Source: Lentisphaerae bacterium ADurb.Bin242
GTDB taxonomy: Bacteria > Verrucomicrobiota > Lentisphaeria > Victivallales > UBA1829
Length of the DNA stretch: 54,693 bases
Assembly (NCBI GenBank): GCA_002069785.1
Contig: MWCA01000031.1
Span: forward strand, 1 to 54,693
Direction of reading: 5' to 3'
Made by a program: the position numbers and the translations under genes. The notes under the pieces are model-generated. The model did not search any database. It had not been told where the DNA came from and saw only the letters and a list, made by a program, of their open reading frames with translations. Positions 36,777 through 45,832 of the stretch are shown here, one piece after another (position 1 is the first letter of the stretch; every line of letters starts with the position of its first letter).

Positions 36777-37469
36777 TCAGTAACCGATCGGTTTCGGACC
36801 TCCCGAGGCCGGATAGCGGTTCCAAACGACCACGTTTCCAGCCTCGCGCCGCGGCATTTCAGGACCGAACCGGAGCCGTTTCACGGCAAGATCGACGAAA
36901 AGGAAAATCATGCTTCCGCCGTGCCAGTCTTGATACCCCGTACTCCCGTAATAAGTGCCGTCCTTCACCCAGAATAGACGTCCCGGAAGCGGAACGGTCG
37001 ACGGCTTGAAAAATCCATTGCCATCGTTGGCCCAGTTGTAGCGGCCGCGGTCATTGACATTTTTAAGGCAGTCGTTGATGCTGTAATGCCCCATTCCGTT
37101 CGTGGTGGAATCGGATTTGTTGAACAGCGCGGCGGCAGTACAGTACAGGCGTTTGGCAAGATTGGAACCGTTCCAGCCGACCACCGAACTGCAATAAGGA
37201 CTCTCGGCCTTGAAGAAATTCGGCCAATTGATCCCGGTCACCTGGTCCGCCGAAAACCGGACATTGTACGTCGCAATGCTCCAATCCCGGTAGCTGTCCG
37301 CATACAATGTCAGATATATTCCGACCTGCTTCTGGTTGTTGGTGCAGCGGATGGCGTAGGCCTGTTCCCTGGCCTTGTTCAAGGCGGGCAGCAGCAAGGC
37401 CGCCAGAATCGCGATGATCGCAACAACGATCAGGAGCTCGATCAATGTGAAAACTCCCTGTCTTTTCAT
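36777..37469 (-). CDS. PulG-type pseudopilin of cassette D
   Basis: A 230-residue pseudopilin with a very short leader (MKRQGV). Val stands before [24 protein letters not shown]; the Gly is displaced to -2. [10 protein letters not shown] gives the conserved Cys-Asn-Lys-Gln block. Near the C terminus [11 protein letters not shown] keeps the H-X9-D spacing but lacks the Gly. AAGGAG lies about 10 bases before the ATG, which overlaps the LacI stop by 4 bases (37466-37469). It is the middle gene of cassette D. Confidence 0.9.
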   Translation of the reverse strand: MKRQGVFTLIELLIVVAIIAILAALLLPALNKAREQAYAIRCTNNQKQVGIYLTLYADSYRDWSIATYNVRFSADQVTGINWPNFFKAESPYCSSVVGWNGSNLAKRLYCTAAALFNKSDSTTNGMGHYSINDCLKNVNDRGRYNWANDGNGFFKPSTVPLPGRLFWVKDGTYYGSTGYQDWHGGSMIFLFVDLAVKRLRFGPEMPRREAGNVVVWNRYPASGGPKPIGY

Positions 37470-38527
37470 TTTGCTTTTCTCCTTTCATGGATGTCCTTAT
37501 TTTCCGTTTTTTGTGCGTCTTCCGGGGAGGCGGTCGACTTCCGGATGACCAGCTTCGACTGGATCAGATAGGAATTATCCTCATCCGGCTTGAGTTCGAC
37601 CGGTTTGCCGAGGAGAATATCAAGCGCCAGTTCTCCAATCCGGTAATGAAATTCGCGGACGGTGGAAAGGGGCGCAAATGCAGCGCGCCCAAGGGCAAAA
37701 TCGCCGAACCCGAAGAAGGAAATCTCCTGCGGTATCTTCCGTCCGAGGCGGACGGCGATATTTTCCGCGAAAAGAGCCCGGATGTCGGCAGCGGTCAGAA
37801 ACGCCGTCGGACGTTTTTTCTTCGGATAAAGAAGCATTTTTTCCGGCACGCTCTCGAAGTCGTCGGAAAAATCCATGAGTTCGGGGGCCGGAGATATCCC
37901 GGCTTTTTTCAAAGCGTGGAGATACCCTTCATACCGCATCCGCGCATCCTGTGTCTCCAGCCGCGAGCCGAGGAAAGCAATCCGGCGGTGTCCGAGCGAC
38001 ACAAGATAATCGACCGCTTTCACGGCCGACGTGAAGTTGTCCATATCCACGGTCGGGAAATGGGGAGTCGGCATGCCGTAGCACAGCACCAGTTTGAGGG
38101 AATGCCGCTTTGAAAAAGCAATGACCCGGCTCCGGATTTCCGGATCGACCCCCATGCTGACGAGGCAGGACATTTTCCCGCCCAGGATTTCAGAAAAGGT
38201 ATTCTCCAGATCGGTTTCCGGATAGATTTTAACACCGTAGCCGTAGTGCGTGGCCCGGTTCAGAATCCCGGAAAGGCTTCTGGCGAAATGGATTTCCGCC
38301 CCGTTCTCGGAAAGGGGAAGAATCACGGCAATCGTTTTCACGACTCCCGTCCGCATGGCGGTTGCGACCAGATTCCTTTCATATCCGAGTTGGCGGGCGA
38401 CGGCGAAAATGCGTTCGCGCGTCTCTCGGCGCAGCCGCATGGAATCCGGATGGTTGCGCAAAGTCCTCGAAACGGCGCCGACATTGACGCCGGCGGCTTC
38501 CGCAATGTCTTTGATCGTGGCGGACAT
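37466..38527 (-). CDS. LacI-family transcriptional regulator of cassette D
   Basis: A 353-residue LacI-type repressor. The helix-turn-helix is [22 protein letters not shown] and the hinge follows [14 protein letters not shown]. The ligand domain reads [53 protein letters not shown] and [30 protein letters not shown] precedes the ATG. A near-consensus promoter and a 14-base perfect palindrome (38558-38571) lie upstream, so it probably represses its own operon. Its stop overlaps the pilin start. Sequence features resemble those of the cassette E regulator (short CTYAISPLASIEES-type end), suggesting common descent. Confidence 0.93.
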   Translation of the reverse strand: MSATIKDIAEAAGVNVGAVSRTLRNHPDSMRLRRETRERIFAVARQLGYERNLVATAMRTGVVKTIAVILPLSENGAEIHFARSLSGILNRATHYGYGVKIYPETDLENTFSEILGGKMSCLVSMGVDPEIRSRVIAFSKRHSLKLVLCYGMPTPHFPTVDMDNFTSAVKAVDYLVSLGHRRIAFLGSRLETQDARMRYEGYLHALKKAGISPAPELMDFSDDFESVPEKMLLYPKKKRPTAFLTAADIRALFAENIAVRLGRKIPQEISFFGFGDFALGRAAFAPLSTVREFHYRIGELALDILLGKPVELKPDEDNSYLIQSKLVIRKSTASPEDAQKTENKDIHERRKAK

Positions 38528-38557
38528 TTTTCCTCTTTTCTATTCAAAGTGAAAATG

Positions 38558-38571
38558 GGCATACGTATGCC
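38558..38571. promoter_or_regulatory. LacI-type operator of cassette D (14-bp perfect palindrome)
   Basis: GGCATACGTATGCC is a perfect inverted repeat with a central CG, 9 bases beyond the -10 box in the direction of transcription, so within the first transcribed bases. The regulator at 37466-38527 is the likely ligand. Confidence 0.8.
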
Positions 38572-38580
38572 TAAAGAAAG

Positions 38581-38608
38581 AATATAATCAGTCCGCAAAA
38601 GATTTCAA
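38581..38608 (-). promoter_or_regulatory. Promoter of cassette D
   Basis: On the minus strand TTGAAA (38608-38603) and TATATT (38586-38581) are 16 bases apart. Each box differs from consensus at one position. Confidence 0.75.
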
Positions 38609-38783
38609 GAGCCCTTTTCTGAAAAAATGCATTTTTTTTCAATGCCGGGGGATCGTATCAGAGAATAATCCCTGCATCCTGATTTGTGAACCTCGCCAAG
38701 AAAAAATCTGAACTCATACTTTTGTTCCTGTTTCATTTTATTACTTTTTTCTTCAACGCGTTATCATTTTTGGTTTTTATTTC

Positions 38784-41700
38784 TCATTCCAGCAGACATT
38801 GTACAAATTTATCAGGTCTGCCGCCGGCGGACTGGTGTTTCAGGGAAAGATAATAATCCGCGCCTCCGCCTGAGTCGTCATCCGGAACAATGAAATTAAA
38901 CCCGATTATTCTGCCTGATTTCAGCGAATTGTCCAGCTGGGAAAACGGTATTTTCAATTGATAAAAAGTTAGTCTTGTCTTTTCCGAGCGTGTGATTTTG
39001 AATTTAGCAGAGTTTTGCAGGGCGTTTTTATCCAGTCCACGGTGCACAGACAGCACAGCCCCTGATTTGAGAAGGGCCAGCGTCATGAATGAATCGTCGG
39101 AGTCCACGTTGTCCGCCGGGCGTAAAAAGTTGAGGTTCGTGTCAATTCCCAGACGAACGCAGTCGCCGCGCTGCAATTCTTGATTGTCGAATTTGTTGAA
39201 ATGTTTATCATCGGTGACTTCCAATGCGAAGTAAAGATTTCTGTTGTCATGTGCAAGATACATTTTTGCACTCAAATCGTCCGGTCCGTTATATGAGGTA
39301 TGATCAATGGGCGTAATCCGGTCGAATCCAGTTATGGCCGTGGGGTTAACTCTTTTTGTTATTTCATCACAACTGTCGATTCTGGCTATTTTAATCAGTT
39401 TCGGCATGGTGTATTCCGCGGTGTAAGGCTTGACACCGTGTTCAAATTTAATTGACAAGGCGATTTTTTCTCCTTCAGGAGGCAGCGGAAGCGGCACAAG
39501 TTCAGTTGTCCCTTTTTTAATCGCGAAATGCTTTGTAGAATCTTTCCTTCCGGTCATTTCGTATTCAATTACCCCTGAAATATCTGTCTTGAGCGAGGTG
39601 TTTCTGATATAAGCCTTGAGAGTATCCCGACTCGTTGGATGAAATGTTATTTCCACCGGAGTCGTGTCGGTTATGTGTATTTGTTTCAAGGCCGAGATGA
39701 GGATTGCATAATTATCCTGATTTTTTTCTGTACGCCATATATATACGGGCATTTCAGTGATGGCGAGTCTGATTTTTCCATTTGCGGAATTTTTTTTGAA
39801 AGGATTGCCCATGACGTCGGTAATTTCAAACTTGTCGTCGTCAAAAATGAGTTCAGATGAAAAACCGGGTTCAAGGCTCCAGAGTGCAGCTGCGGCGCGT
39901 CCATCGTATTTGCGGTAGACTGTCACACAGAGATTGTCATGGAGCGGTAATTCGACTGATTCAGTGACGTTTTCGATGATGCGTCCGACGATATTCAGCG
40001 CGGCAACCGACGGTAGCGGCTGCTCTTTGAACCAGAGGCCAGTGTGGTACCTGTGTTCAAGCTCGCCGCCAACAGCATTGTCCCAGAAAAACGGCGCCAT
40101 ATTCAACACTTTTGCTTTGAGATAAGAACGAGTCAGCCGGTTAACTTGTTCCAGCAGATATTTGTGGTTGTGCAATTCGGCAAAGTCTATGAAATATCCG
40201 TATTCAGATACGAAAATCTTATTTCCGGCACATGCCGGGCGAATTGCAGCAAGCGCATCGCGCCGACGCTTTTCGAGGTCGCGTTCCGTACCTGTGGGCG
40301 GACGCCCCGGCCCTATCCAACGCGGTTGCGGATAACAGTCCAGGCCGAAACTGTTCAGGTGTTTGCCCGTACGTTGATATACCGCTTTTGAATATGCATA
40401 TGCGTAATGTGAGTCCACATCGCTTGGACGTACGGCTGAAATACTTGCGTCCGGCACGGCTCTTTTTATCTCTTCTGCTGCAATTTGTATCTGACGGCTT
40501 ACTGTCTCAACCGGTTTTCCAAGCACATACGGGCCTTCTATTGCATCCGGGTAAATACTCTTGTAGTATATGTTCATCCCAAGCAGAACGTCTATTTCGA
40601 GTCCGATTTCGTAAATGTCAAACACGTCCTTGTAATCGGACAAAAAGTTTCTGACGAAATTGCGCCATTCGACCTCGAGTTTGTCATCCGGCGGGACAAG
40701 CCTGTGAATCCACATATTGTGCTCGGCAGCCTTTTTCACGATTTCCTTCGGCTGCATCCATTCCGGAGCAGCGGTTGAAAACGCGGCTTTGAGCTTGAAA
40801 CCCTGTTTTTTCAGATCGCGACAATCGTCAAGGTCAAACTTTAACTTTCCTTTCTCTCGTTCGCTCAGATGCCAGATAATCCCTTTGTCAAGCCATTTTA
40901 CGCCTATGAGTTTTGCCGCATCAAGGTAAAATGCAGCTTTGTTGAGACCTATTACAGGTTCAATGCCTTTTACAACAGGTTCGGGCGGACGCGCCAGCAC
41001 TAGCGAAGCATGCTCGCCGGGGAGCCCCGGCAGTTCTGCTGCAATTCCAAACCAGCCGCTGTTTCCCGGCTGTATTTTAAATTCAAAAAAGCCATTCCCG
41101 TCTGAATCAAAATCTATTTTATGTTTATATTCCGCCACAGTCAAACCGAGATAATTTGTAATTTTTATCGCGAGCAGTTTTTTCCGTTTTTCTGGTGCAA
41201 CGCGTACAAGTTTGACGCGGCAGTTCACCGGTGCGTCAAACGGATAAACATTTCCTTTCGGTTCAGGTAGTTGAAGGGTTAGACATTTGGCCGGTTGTTC
41301 CCATTCCAAGGCGGTTTCACCTGTATTGAGCATGAATTTATCGAACTGCGCCGGACCGTTTTCCACGCCGTAATAGAGGGAATAATAGCAGCCGTCGTCC
41401 GCGGTGAACGTATAAGAATAGCGCTTCCACTCGGTTGAAAGATAGATAGCCGATTTTGCGCGCATCCTGAGAACCTCCGGCCACGAGCTGTTCAGGCGTG
41501 TAGTCATCAGGAATGCCTGAGTGCCTTGCTTTGCTCCCTTTGCCCAGAAAGAAACCGTGTGTTTGCCCGCTTTGAGCTTGACATCTTTCACACCCATTCC
41601 ACAAAATTCCAAGAGTTTGATACTGCTTTGACTTTTCCAGCCTGTTGTTTTGTCTGCACACCATTTCGGAGCTTCGGGCGTGGAGTTTGTCCACGGTCCG

Positions 41701-41828
41701 CCCGTCATACTCACGGTTTCCGATTCCACGTCGGCATCGCCTGATAACAAATTACGCGACTGCCCGACCGCCACGGATACACACAAAAACAGCATTGGAA
41801 TAATTAAATGTCGGAATTCCAGTTTCAT
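38784..41828 (-). CDS. Secreted clan-A-like glycoside hydrolase with carbohydrate-binding domains, cassette E enzyme
   Basis: Start at ATG 41828, which gives a signal peptide (MKLEFRHLIIPMLFLCVSVA, cleaved near VGQS); a longer frame from 41894 has none. About 1014 residues. Residues 25-200 look like a CenC-type carbohydrate-binding sandwich (VKLKAGKHTVSFWAKGAK). A TIM barrel (about 285-640) has E411 in YEIGLEID and E542 in FVSEYGYFID, placed as acid/base and nucleophile of a GH39/GH10-like enzyme. The C terminus (about 850-1014) is CBM9-like (AKMYLAHDNRNLYFALEV). The gene and its two cassette partners are more AT-rich than the rest of the window. It replaces the DUF4838 enzyme of the other cassettes. 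Confidence 0.78.
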   Translation of the reverse strand: MKLEFRHLIIPMLFLCVSVAVGQSRNLLSGDADVESETVSMTGGPWTNSTPEAPKWCADKTTGWKSQSSIKLLEFCGMGVKDVKLKAGKHTVSFWAKGAKQGTQAFLMTTRLNSSWPEVLRMRAKSAIYLSTEWKRYSYTFTADDGCYYSLYYGVENGPAQFDKFMLNTGETALEWEQPAKCLTLQLPEPKGNVYPFDAPVNCRVKLVRVAPEKRKKLLAIKITNYLGLTVAEYKHKIDFDSDGNGFFEFKIQPGNSGWFGIAAELPGLPGEHASLVLARPPEPVVKGIEPVIGLNKAAFYLDAAKLIGVKWLDKGIIWHLSEREKGKLKFDLDDCRDLKKQGFKLKAAFSTAAPEWMQPKEIVKKAAEHNMWIHRLVPPDDKLEVEWRNFVRNFLSDYKDVFDIYEIGLEIDVLLGMNIYYKSIYPDAIEGPYVLGKPVETVSRQIQIAAEEIKRAVPDASISAVRPSDVDSHYAYAYSKAVYQRTGKHLNSFGLDCYPQPRWIGPGRPPTGTERDLEKRRRDALAAIRPACAGNKIFVSEYGYFIDFAELHNHKYLLEQVNRLTRSYLKAKVLNMAPFFWDNAVGGELEHRYHTGLWFKEQPLPSVAALNIVGRIIENVTESVELPLHDNLCVTVYRKYDGRAAAALWSLEPGFSSELIFDDDKFEITDVMGNPFKKNSANGKIRLAITEMPVYIWRTEKNQDNYAILISALKQIHITDTTPVEITFHPTSRDTLKAYIRNTSLKTDISGVIEYEMTGRKDSTKHFAIKKGTTELVPLPLPPEGEKIALSIKFEHGVKPYTAEYTMPKLIKIARIDSCDEITKRVNPTAITGFDRITPIDHTSYNGPDDLSAKMYLAHDNRNLYFALEVTDDKHFNKFDNQELQRGDCVRLGIDTNLNFLRPADNVDSDDSFMTLALLKSGAVLSVHRGLDKNALQNSAKFKITRSEKTRLTFYQLKIPFSQLDNSLKSGRIIGFNFIVPDDDSGGGADYYLSLKHQSAGGRPDKFVQCLLE

Positions 41829-41851
41829 TACCTGTGCCTTTCCGTTAGTTG

Positions 41852-42580
41852 TTAAGGAAGTTGGACTGCATCGCGGCGGAAAGAGATATTCCACGGCTGT
41901 GTGGAGCCGACAAGATTCACGTCGGTCAACAGCCGGTATGGGACAGGGACCACGTTTCCCGCTACCATAAGAACATTCGGCTTGTGATTCCCGTGCCTGG
42001 CGATGATGGTTGACGGAGTCGTGACCGTCGTGTAAAAGACAGTCCAGTGTCCGCCTGTATCACGGCCTTCGCCGTTCAGTTCCGTCACCAGCAGATGACC
42101 GCTCGGATGCGGGATGGACGCTATCTTCACAGGCCATTGGATCCCAACCCATGACGGAGGAGGAGAACCGATAAGCGAGTTCATCCCGTATGATATGCGC
42201 TCACGCTGGAACGATATACATTTTGGCATATGCACATCCGTAGGACACGCAAACACGCTTCTTTTCCAACTTTCGATATTTTTGATGATGTTTGGCGAAA
42301 CGTATTCCGCGACATGTGTACTCCAGGCTATCGGCCAGCCACCGGCCTGAAGCATCGTTCCGTTCCAATCGTCGAAATAACAGTTTGCACCCACTCCTTG
42401 CTGCTTCAAATTGTTCATGCAACTTACCGCCTGGGCTTTTTGTTTCGCCCGGTTCAGGGCGGGAAGCAGCATTCCCGCAAGAATCGCGATGATCGAAATC
42501 ACAACGAGTAGTTCTATGAGTGTAAAATTATTTCCACTCCTTATTTTTCTGCAACTCTTTTTCGTTTTTTCGTTACTCAT
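41852..42580 (-). CDS. PulG-type pseudopilin of cassette E
   Basis: A 242-residue pseudopilin. The 18-residue basic leader ends in Asn before [24 protein letters not shown], with Glu at +5. [10 protein letters not shown] is the conserved block. The C-terminal region [17 protein letters not shown] is a recognisable but altered H-X9-DG. AAGGA precedes the ATG. It stands 67 bases after the LacI gene and 23 bases before the enzyme gene. Base composition is lower in GC than for the other pilins. Confidence 0.9.
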   Translation of the reverse strand: MSNEKTKKSCRKIRSGNNFTLIELLVVISIIAILAGMLLPALNRAKQKAQAVSCMNNLKQQGVGANCYFDDWNGTMLQAGGWPIAWSTHVAEYVSPNIIKNIESWKRSVFACPTDVHMPKCISFQRERISYGMNSLIGSPPPSWVGIQWPVKIASIPHPSGHLLVTELNGEGRDTGGHWTVFYTTVTTPSTIIARHGNHKPNVLMVAGNVVPVPYRLLTDVNLVGSTQPWNISFRRDAVQLP

Positions 42581-42647
42581 TTTTTCCTTCTCTTTCTCGC
42601 GAAGCCTTTTCCTTCAGCGTGTTTAAGGTTAATGGTTGTTTAACTGG

Positions 42648-43685
42648 CTAGATTCCTTTTTTTATATTTTTTGTACCATTGTGTGGTTTTGTTACAGAAT
42701 CGCGTAAAATCAAGACAGGCGGGACAAGGAAATAACCGGGCTTGACCGGAATAATATCGGATTTTTTATCAAGCAGCATTTTGACAGCCAGCTTGCAGCG
42801 TTCGGAAACGGATTCTTCAATGGATGCTAGCGGCGATATTGCATAGGTGCAGAACTCTTTGTTTCCGAAGCCGAATGTGGAAAAATCTTCCGGAAGGGTA
42901 AACCCCATTTTAATGGCGACCCGCTGAGCAATCAAAGCGAGAGAATCAGCGATGGCAAACAGGGCAGTCGGACGTTGTTTTTGGGGGTAAGACAGCAGGC
43001 GTCCGATATTTTTTTCAATGTCATCTGAACAGAAAATCAACTTTGGGTCGGGCGTGAGACCGGCTTTTTTAAGACCGCTTAGATATCCGTCGTGCCGTTC
43101 GACCTGATAGTGATATTCATGGGGCGCACATGCAAGAGCTATGCGGGAGTGCCCGAGCTCAATCAAATGGGAAACCACCATCTCCGCGCCCGCGAAATTA
43201 TCCGTGTTGATACACGCGAAACCATTGCAGGGATGTTCGTAAGTATAAACAAGTTCAAGCCCCAGACGTCTGGCGTAATAGCCTGTTTCAGTGCGTTTGG
43301 AAGAGTTGACACTCATTGAGACGATCTGTTTGATGCGGTTGCCGCTTATTTCGTCGAATGTTCGTTTGAGGTCGTCATCTGCAAAAACCTTTACCCCGTA
43401 ATTCCGGTTTGAACACTCCCGTATTATTCCGCCCAGGTTAGGCGAATACTGATAAAATTTGTTACTGCTGAATTCACCTATGACTGCTATGGTGTTGACC
43501 TGCCCCGTGCGGATTGACACCGCATTTATATTGCGCTGATACCCCAGTTCTTTTGCTGTTCTTAATATGCGTTCGCGTGTTTCAGGTTTCAGACGCTTTG
43601 ACAGCGCGTCTGCTTTCAGCGTATGGGATACTGTTGATTTATCCACATTCGCAAGCTCAGCTATGTCTTTTAGTCTCACATTCAT
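42648..43685 (-). CDS. LacI-family transcriptional regulator of cassette E
   Basis: I start at ATG 43685 (MNVRLKDIAELANVDKSTVS), not at the upstream in-frame TTG at 43715, which lies inside the operator. 345 residues. The DNA-binding domain is canonical, with the hinge after GYQRNINAVSIRTG. The ligand domain includes NTIAVIGEFSSNKFYQYSP, GFACINTDNFAGAEMVVSHLIELGHSRIAL and FSTFGFGNKEFCTYAISPL. GAGG is about 11 bases upstream. It probably represses its own operon through the site at 43710-43725. AT-rich like its two partners. Confidence 0.92.
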   Translation of the reverse strand: MNVRLKDIAELANVDKSTVSHTLKADALSKRLKPETRERILRTAKELGYQRNINAVSIRTGQVNTIAVIGEFSSNKFYQYSPNLGGIIRECSNRNYGVKVFADDDLKRTFDEISGNRIKQIVSMSVNSSKRTETGYYARRLGLELVYTYEHPCNGFACINTDNFAGAEMVVSHLIELGHSRIALACAPHEYHYQVERHDGYLSGLKKAGLTPDPKLIFCSDDIEKNIGRLLSYPQKQRPTALFAIADSLALIAQRVAIKMGFTLPEDFSTFGFGNKEFCTYAISPLASIEESVSERCKLAVKMLLDKKSDIIPVKPGYFLVPPVLILRDSVTKPHNGTKNIKKGI

Positions 43686-43709
43686 GATCGTTAGCCTCGT
43701 TTTTTTGTT

Positions 43710-43725
43710 GTTCAACCGATTGAAC
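43710..43725. promoter_or_regulatory. LacI-type operator of cassette E
   Basis: GTTCAACCGATTGAAC has 6-base arms GTTCAA/TTGAAC around CCGA, with the central CG of the LacI family. It lies 8 bases beyond the -10 box, as in cassette D. A further GTTCAA half-site is at 43745-43750, between the -35 and -10 boxes. Confidence 0.75.
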
Positions 43726-43733
43726 TAGTAATT

Positions 43734-43761
43734 AGTTTACACCTGTTCAACTTTATGTCAA
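43734..43761 (-). promoter_or_regulatory. Promoter of cassette E
   Basis: Minus-strand TTGACA (43761-43756) and TAAACT (43739-43734) are 16 bases apart. The -35 is perfect; the -10 matches at four of six. Confidence 0.75.
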
Positions 43762-43865
43762 GCGGGTGAATTAAAAAATTTATCTTTTTTTGCCGATGCT
43801 GGAGATATGCGAGCTCACGGCGGGAAGAATTGCATCCTCCCGGCTTCCTTCACATGCGGCGGAAG

Positions 43866-44046
43866 TTATTCTTTCAAGCGTCTCCGGAGACCCATCGAGA
43901 TTTTATTCGCCGCTTTGAAGGTTCGGATGAAATACGACGACGATTGAAATCCGCAATTCCAGGCGATTTCCCCGATCGTCATATTGGTTTCGTTCAGCAG
44001 GCGCACCGCCTTGTTCATCTGGTATTTGCGCACATATTCCTTAACA
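43866..44046 (-). pseudogene. Remnant of an AraC-family regulator (C-terminal helix-turn-helix)
   Basis: On the minus strand the frame from about 44046 down to the TAA at 43866-43868 reads LVKEYVRKYQMNKAVRLLNE, then TNMTIGEIAWNCGFQSSSYF and IRTFKAANKISMGLRRRLKE. This is the second helix-turn-helix of an AraC protein. It has no start codon in a sensible place, and a TGA lies in frame just upstream. The usual final motif is also altered. About 60 residues survive, so this is a dead gene. It adjoins a pilin fragment on the other strand. Confidence 0.75.
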
Positions 44047-44122
44047 AGTCAAAAAGAACGGTGGCGGGAGGCGGCGGAAAAGATTTCACTCGAAACCCTC
44101 TCCCGGGAACAATGAAAGCACC

Positions 44123-44257
44123 ATGAATCCGGCTTCGCCTGCCACCCTGCGAATCGGTTATATCCACAACAAAAGCGCCAACGGTTTATGGGCCGACGGA
44201 CATGTCGATTCATCCAACCATTATCTTCCGCGGAACGCCACGCTTGCGCGGGACTGA
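44123..44257 (+). pseudogene. Remnant of a pseudopilin C terminus (H-X9-DG motif)
   Basis: A 44-codon frame ending at TGA (44255-44257) reads HNKSANGLWADGHVDSSNHY in its middle, an exact H-X9-DG motif as found at the end of pseudopilins of this phylum. The prepilin N terminus and the central domain are missing. The nearest ATG (44123) lacks a ribosome binding site. With the AraC remnant at 43866-44046 it marks a former regulator/pilin unit whose middle has been lost and partly inverted. Between here and 44449 I see no further gene. Confidence 0.72.
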
Positions 44258-44449
44258 AATATAGCCGGTTTCCTTGCGATACAATAAAACATCCGGTTGA
44301 ATTTTCCGGAATTCCGATGTATTTTTCCGGGATTGTCGGGAACGGACGTTTTTCCGTCCGGTCATTGCGCGGGCCAACCGCCACTGCGGACTTCCCGAAA
44401 ATTATTGACGCTTTCCCGGATCTCGGCCGGGATTGAAAAGGAGGAGCCC

Positions 44450-45310
44450 ATGACAGAAAAAAATTATACCATCCGGCGTCTTCGCCGGGATGAACTCGAT
44501 TTCCCGATCGGTCTTGCCGCGGCGGAGGGATGGAATCCCGGAAAACACGACGCGGACAGTTTCTATGCAGCCGATCCGGACGGTTTCCTTGTAGGGGAAC
44601 TCGACGGCGAACCCGTCTCGACGATCTCGGCCGTCCGCTACGGAAAAAATTTCGCCTTTCTCGGTCTCTACATCGTGAAACCGGAACAACGCGGATATGG
44701 ATACGGCCTGAAAATCTGGCAGGAAGCCTGCCGTTTTTTGGGCGGACGCATCGTCGGTCTGGACGGAGTTCCCGCCCAGCAGGACAACTACCGCAAGTCC
44801 GGCTTCACGCTGGAGTATCGCCATATCCGTTTCCAGGGGACCGGAGATGCCGGATCCTCTGTCCTGGATGACGCAAGCATTGCTCCCGTGTCGGAGTTTC
44901 CCTTTGCCGAACTGGCAGCCTATGACCGGTCGCTTTTCGGCGCGACGCGCGAAAATTTCCTGGGAAGCTGGATCACCCGTCCGGGAACCGTTTCGCTGGG
45001 CATTCGCGGGAAAGACGGAAAACTGAACGGATTCGGCGTTCTGCGCCCCTGTCGGAACGGATATAAGATCGGTCCCCTGTTCGCCGAAACGCCGGAGTCG
45101 GCGGAACGGCTGTTCCGGGCGCTGATCCGGCACGTTCCCGCCGGAAAATCCTTCTTCCTCGACGTCCCGGAAAAAAATCCGGCCGCCCGGAAGATGGCCG
45201 AGACCCGGAACATGCGGCCGATGTTCGAGACGGCGCGGATGTATGCCAACGGAAACCTGAACCTGCCGACCGCCCGGATTTTCGGGACCACGACGCTGGA
45301 ACTGGGGTAA
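44450..45310 (+). CDS. GNAT-family N-acetyltransferase with C-terminal acetyltransferase-like domain
   Basis: A 286-residue protein starting at ATG 44450 with AAGGAGGAG just upstream. Residues 1-140 are a GNAT domain: DGFLVGELDGEPVSTISAVRYG, then FLGLYIVKPEQRGYGYGLKIW, in which RGYGYG is the acetyl-CoA loop, and YRKSGFTLEYRHIRF. Residues 145-286 match the second domain of YitH-like acetyltransferases (GFGVLRPCRNGYKIGPLFAE, FFLDVPEKNPAARKMAETRN). The substrate may be a small metabolite or peptide amine. A DUF4186 gene follows after 12 bases. A hairpin-capable stretch lies at 44414-44432, before the ribosome binding site. Confidence 0.88.
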   Translation: MTEKNYTIRRLRRDELDFPIGLAAAEGWNPGKHDADSFYAADPDGFLVGELDGEPVSTISAVRYGKNFAFLGLYIVKPEQRGYGYGLKIWQEACRFLGGRIVGLDGVPAQQDNYRKSGFTLEYRHIRFQGTGDAGSSVLDDASIAPVSEFPFAELAAYDRSLFGATRENFLGSWITRPGTVSLGIRGKDGKLNGFGVLRPCRNGYKIGPLFAETPESAERLFRALIRHVPAGKSFFLDVPEKNPAARKMAETRNMRPMFETARMYANGNLNLPTARIFGTTTLELG

Positions 45311-45322
45311 GTTTTTTCAGCC

Positions 45323-45745
45323 ATGAATTCCCTCCATCCATACGCCGAACTGAAAGAACGGCTGGCAAAATCCAAATTCCGCACCCGCTTCCGTCTGAAC
45401 GAGGCCGGGCGAGCCTATATCGCCGCCCGGGGCTGGGGCGTCCTTGAAACGCAGGCGGAGGAAATCATCCGCAAGCGTCTGGCTCCGGCATTTCCTGAAA
45501 AGGACGGCAGACAGACTCCCATGCGCGGACACGTGGTGTTCGTCGCCCAGCACGCCACGGCGACCTGCTGCCGGGGGTGTCTTGTCCGGTGGCATTCGAT
45601 CCCGGCGGGAAAAGCTCTTTCCGACGCGGAGATTGAATATATTGTCCGGATGATCCTCGGCTGGCTCCGGGACCAGGCGGGCGATCTCTCCGCTTATCCG
45701 CACACGCCGGACCTGTTTCCGGTCCCTCCCGGCATGTCTTCATAA
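45323..45745 (+). CDS. DUF4186 protein
   Basis: A 140-residue protein of DUF4186. Hallmarks are LAKSKFRTRFRLNEAGRAYIAARG, EEIIRKRLAPAFPEKDGRQTPMRGH, and the core HVVFVAQHATATCCRGCLVRWH near residues 70-92, with a CCxxC group. The core may bind metal through His and Cys. Function is unknown; the family is common in anaerobes. It lies 12 bases after an acetyltransferase gene and probably shares its transcript. The ribosome binding site is weak. Confidence 0.9.
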   Translation: MNSLHPYAELKERLAKSKFRTRFRLNEAGRAYIAARGWGVLETQAEEIIRKRLAPAFPEKDGRQTPMRGHVVFVAQHATATCCRGCLVRWHSIPAGKALSDAEIEYIVRMILGWLRDQAGDLSAYPHTPDLFPVPPGMSS

Positions 45746-45776
45746 AATAAACTATTTAATTTTTTAATTGTTTTGT

Positions 45777-45804
45777 TTGAAAACTTTCATGGAGGGTGTA
45801 TATT
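45777..45804 (+). promoter_or_regulatory. Promoter of the MarR/exporter operon
   Basis: TTGAAA (45777-45782) and TATATT (45799-45804) are 16 bases apart. The MarR start follows 28 bases later. The upstream stretch 45746-45776 is rich in A and T with repeated TTTAAT/TTAATT, a plausible place for the MarR protein to bind its own promoter. Confidence 0.65.
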
Positions 45805-45832
45805 GTCGCCGGAAACCCGAAAAGGTGCATCG

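Noticed and set aside
38621..38640. A/T palindrome AAAAAATGCATTTTTT as terminator or operator
   Set aside because: The stem is almost all A/T and has no following T tract beyond the stem, so it is weak as a terminator; it lies too far upstream of the promoter to be a likely repressor site.
44343..44360. CGGACG/CGTCCG hairpin before the acetyltransferase gene
   Set aside because: No T tract follows the stem, and no transcript that would end here is evident. A second hairpin at 44414-44432 is likewise unsupported.
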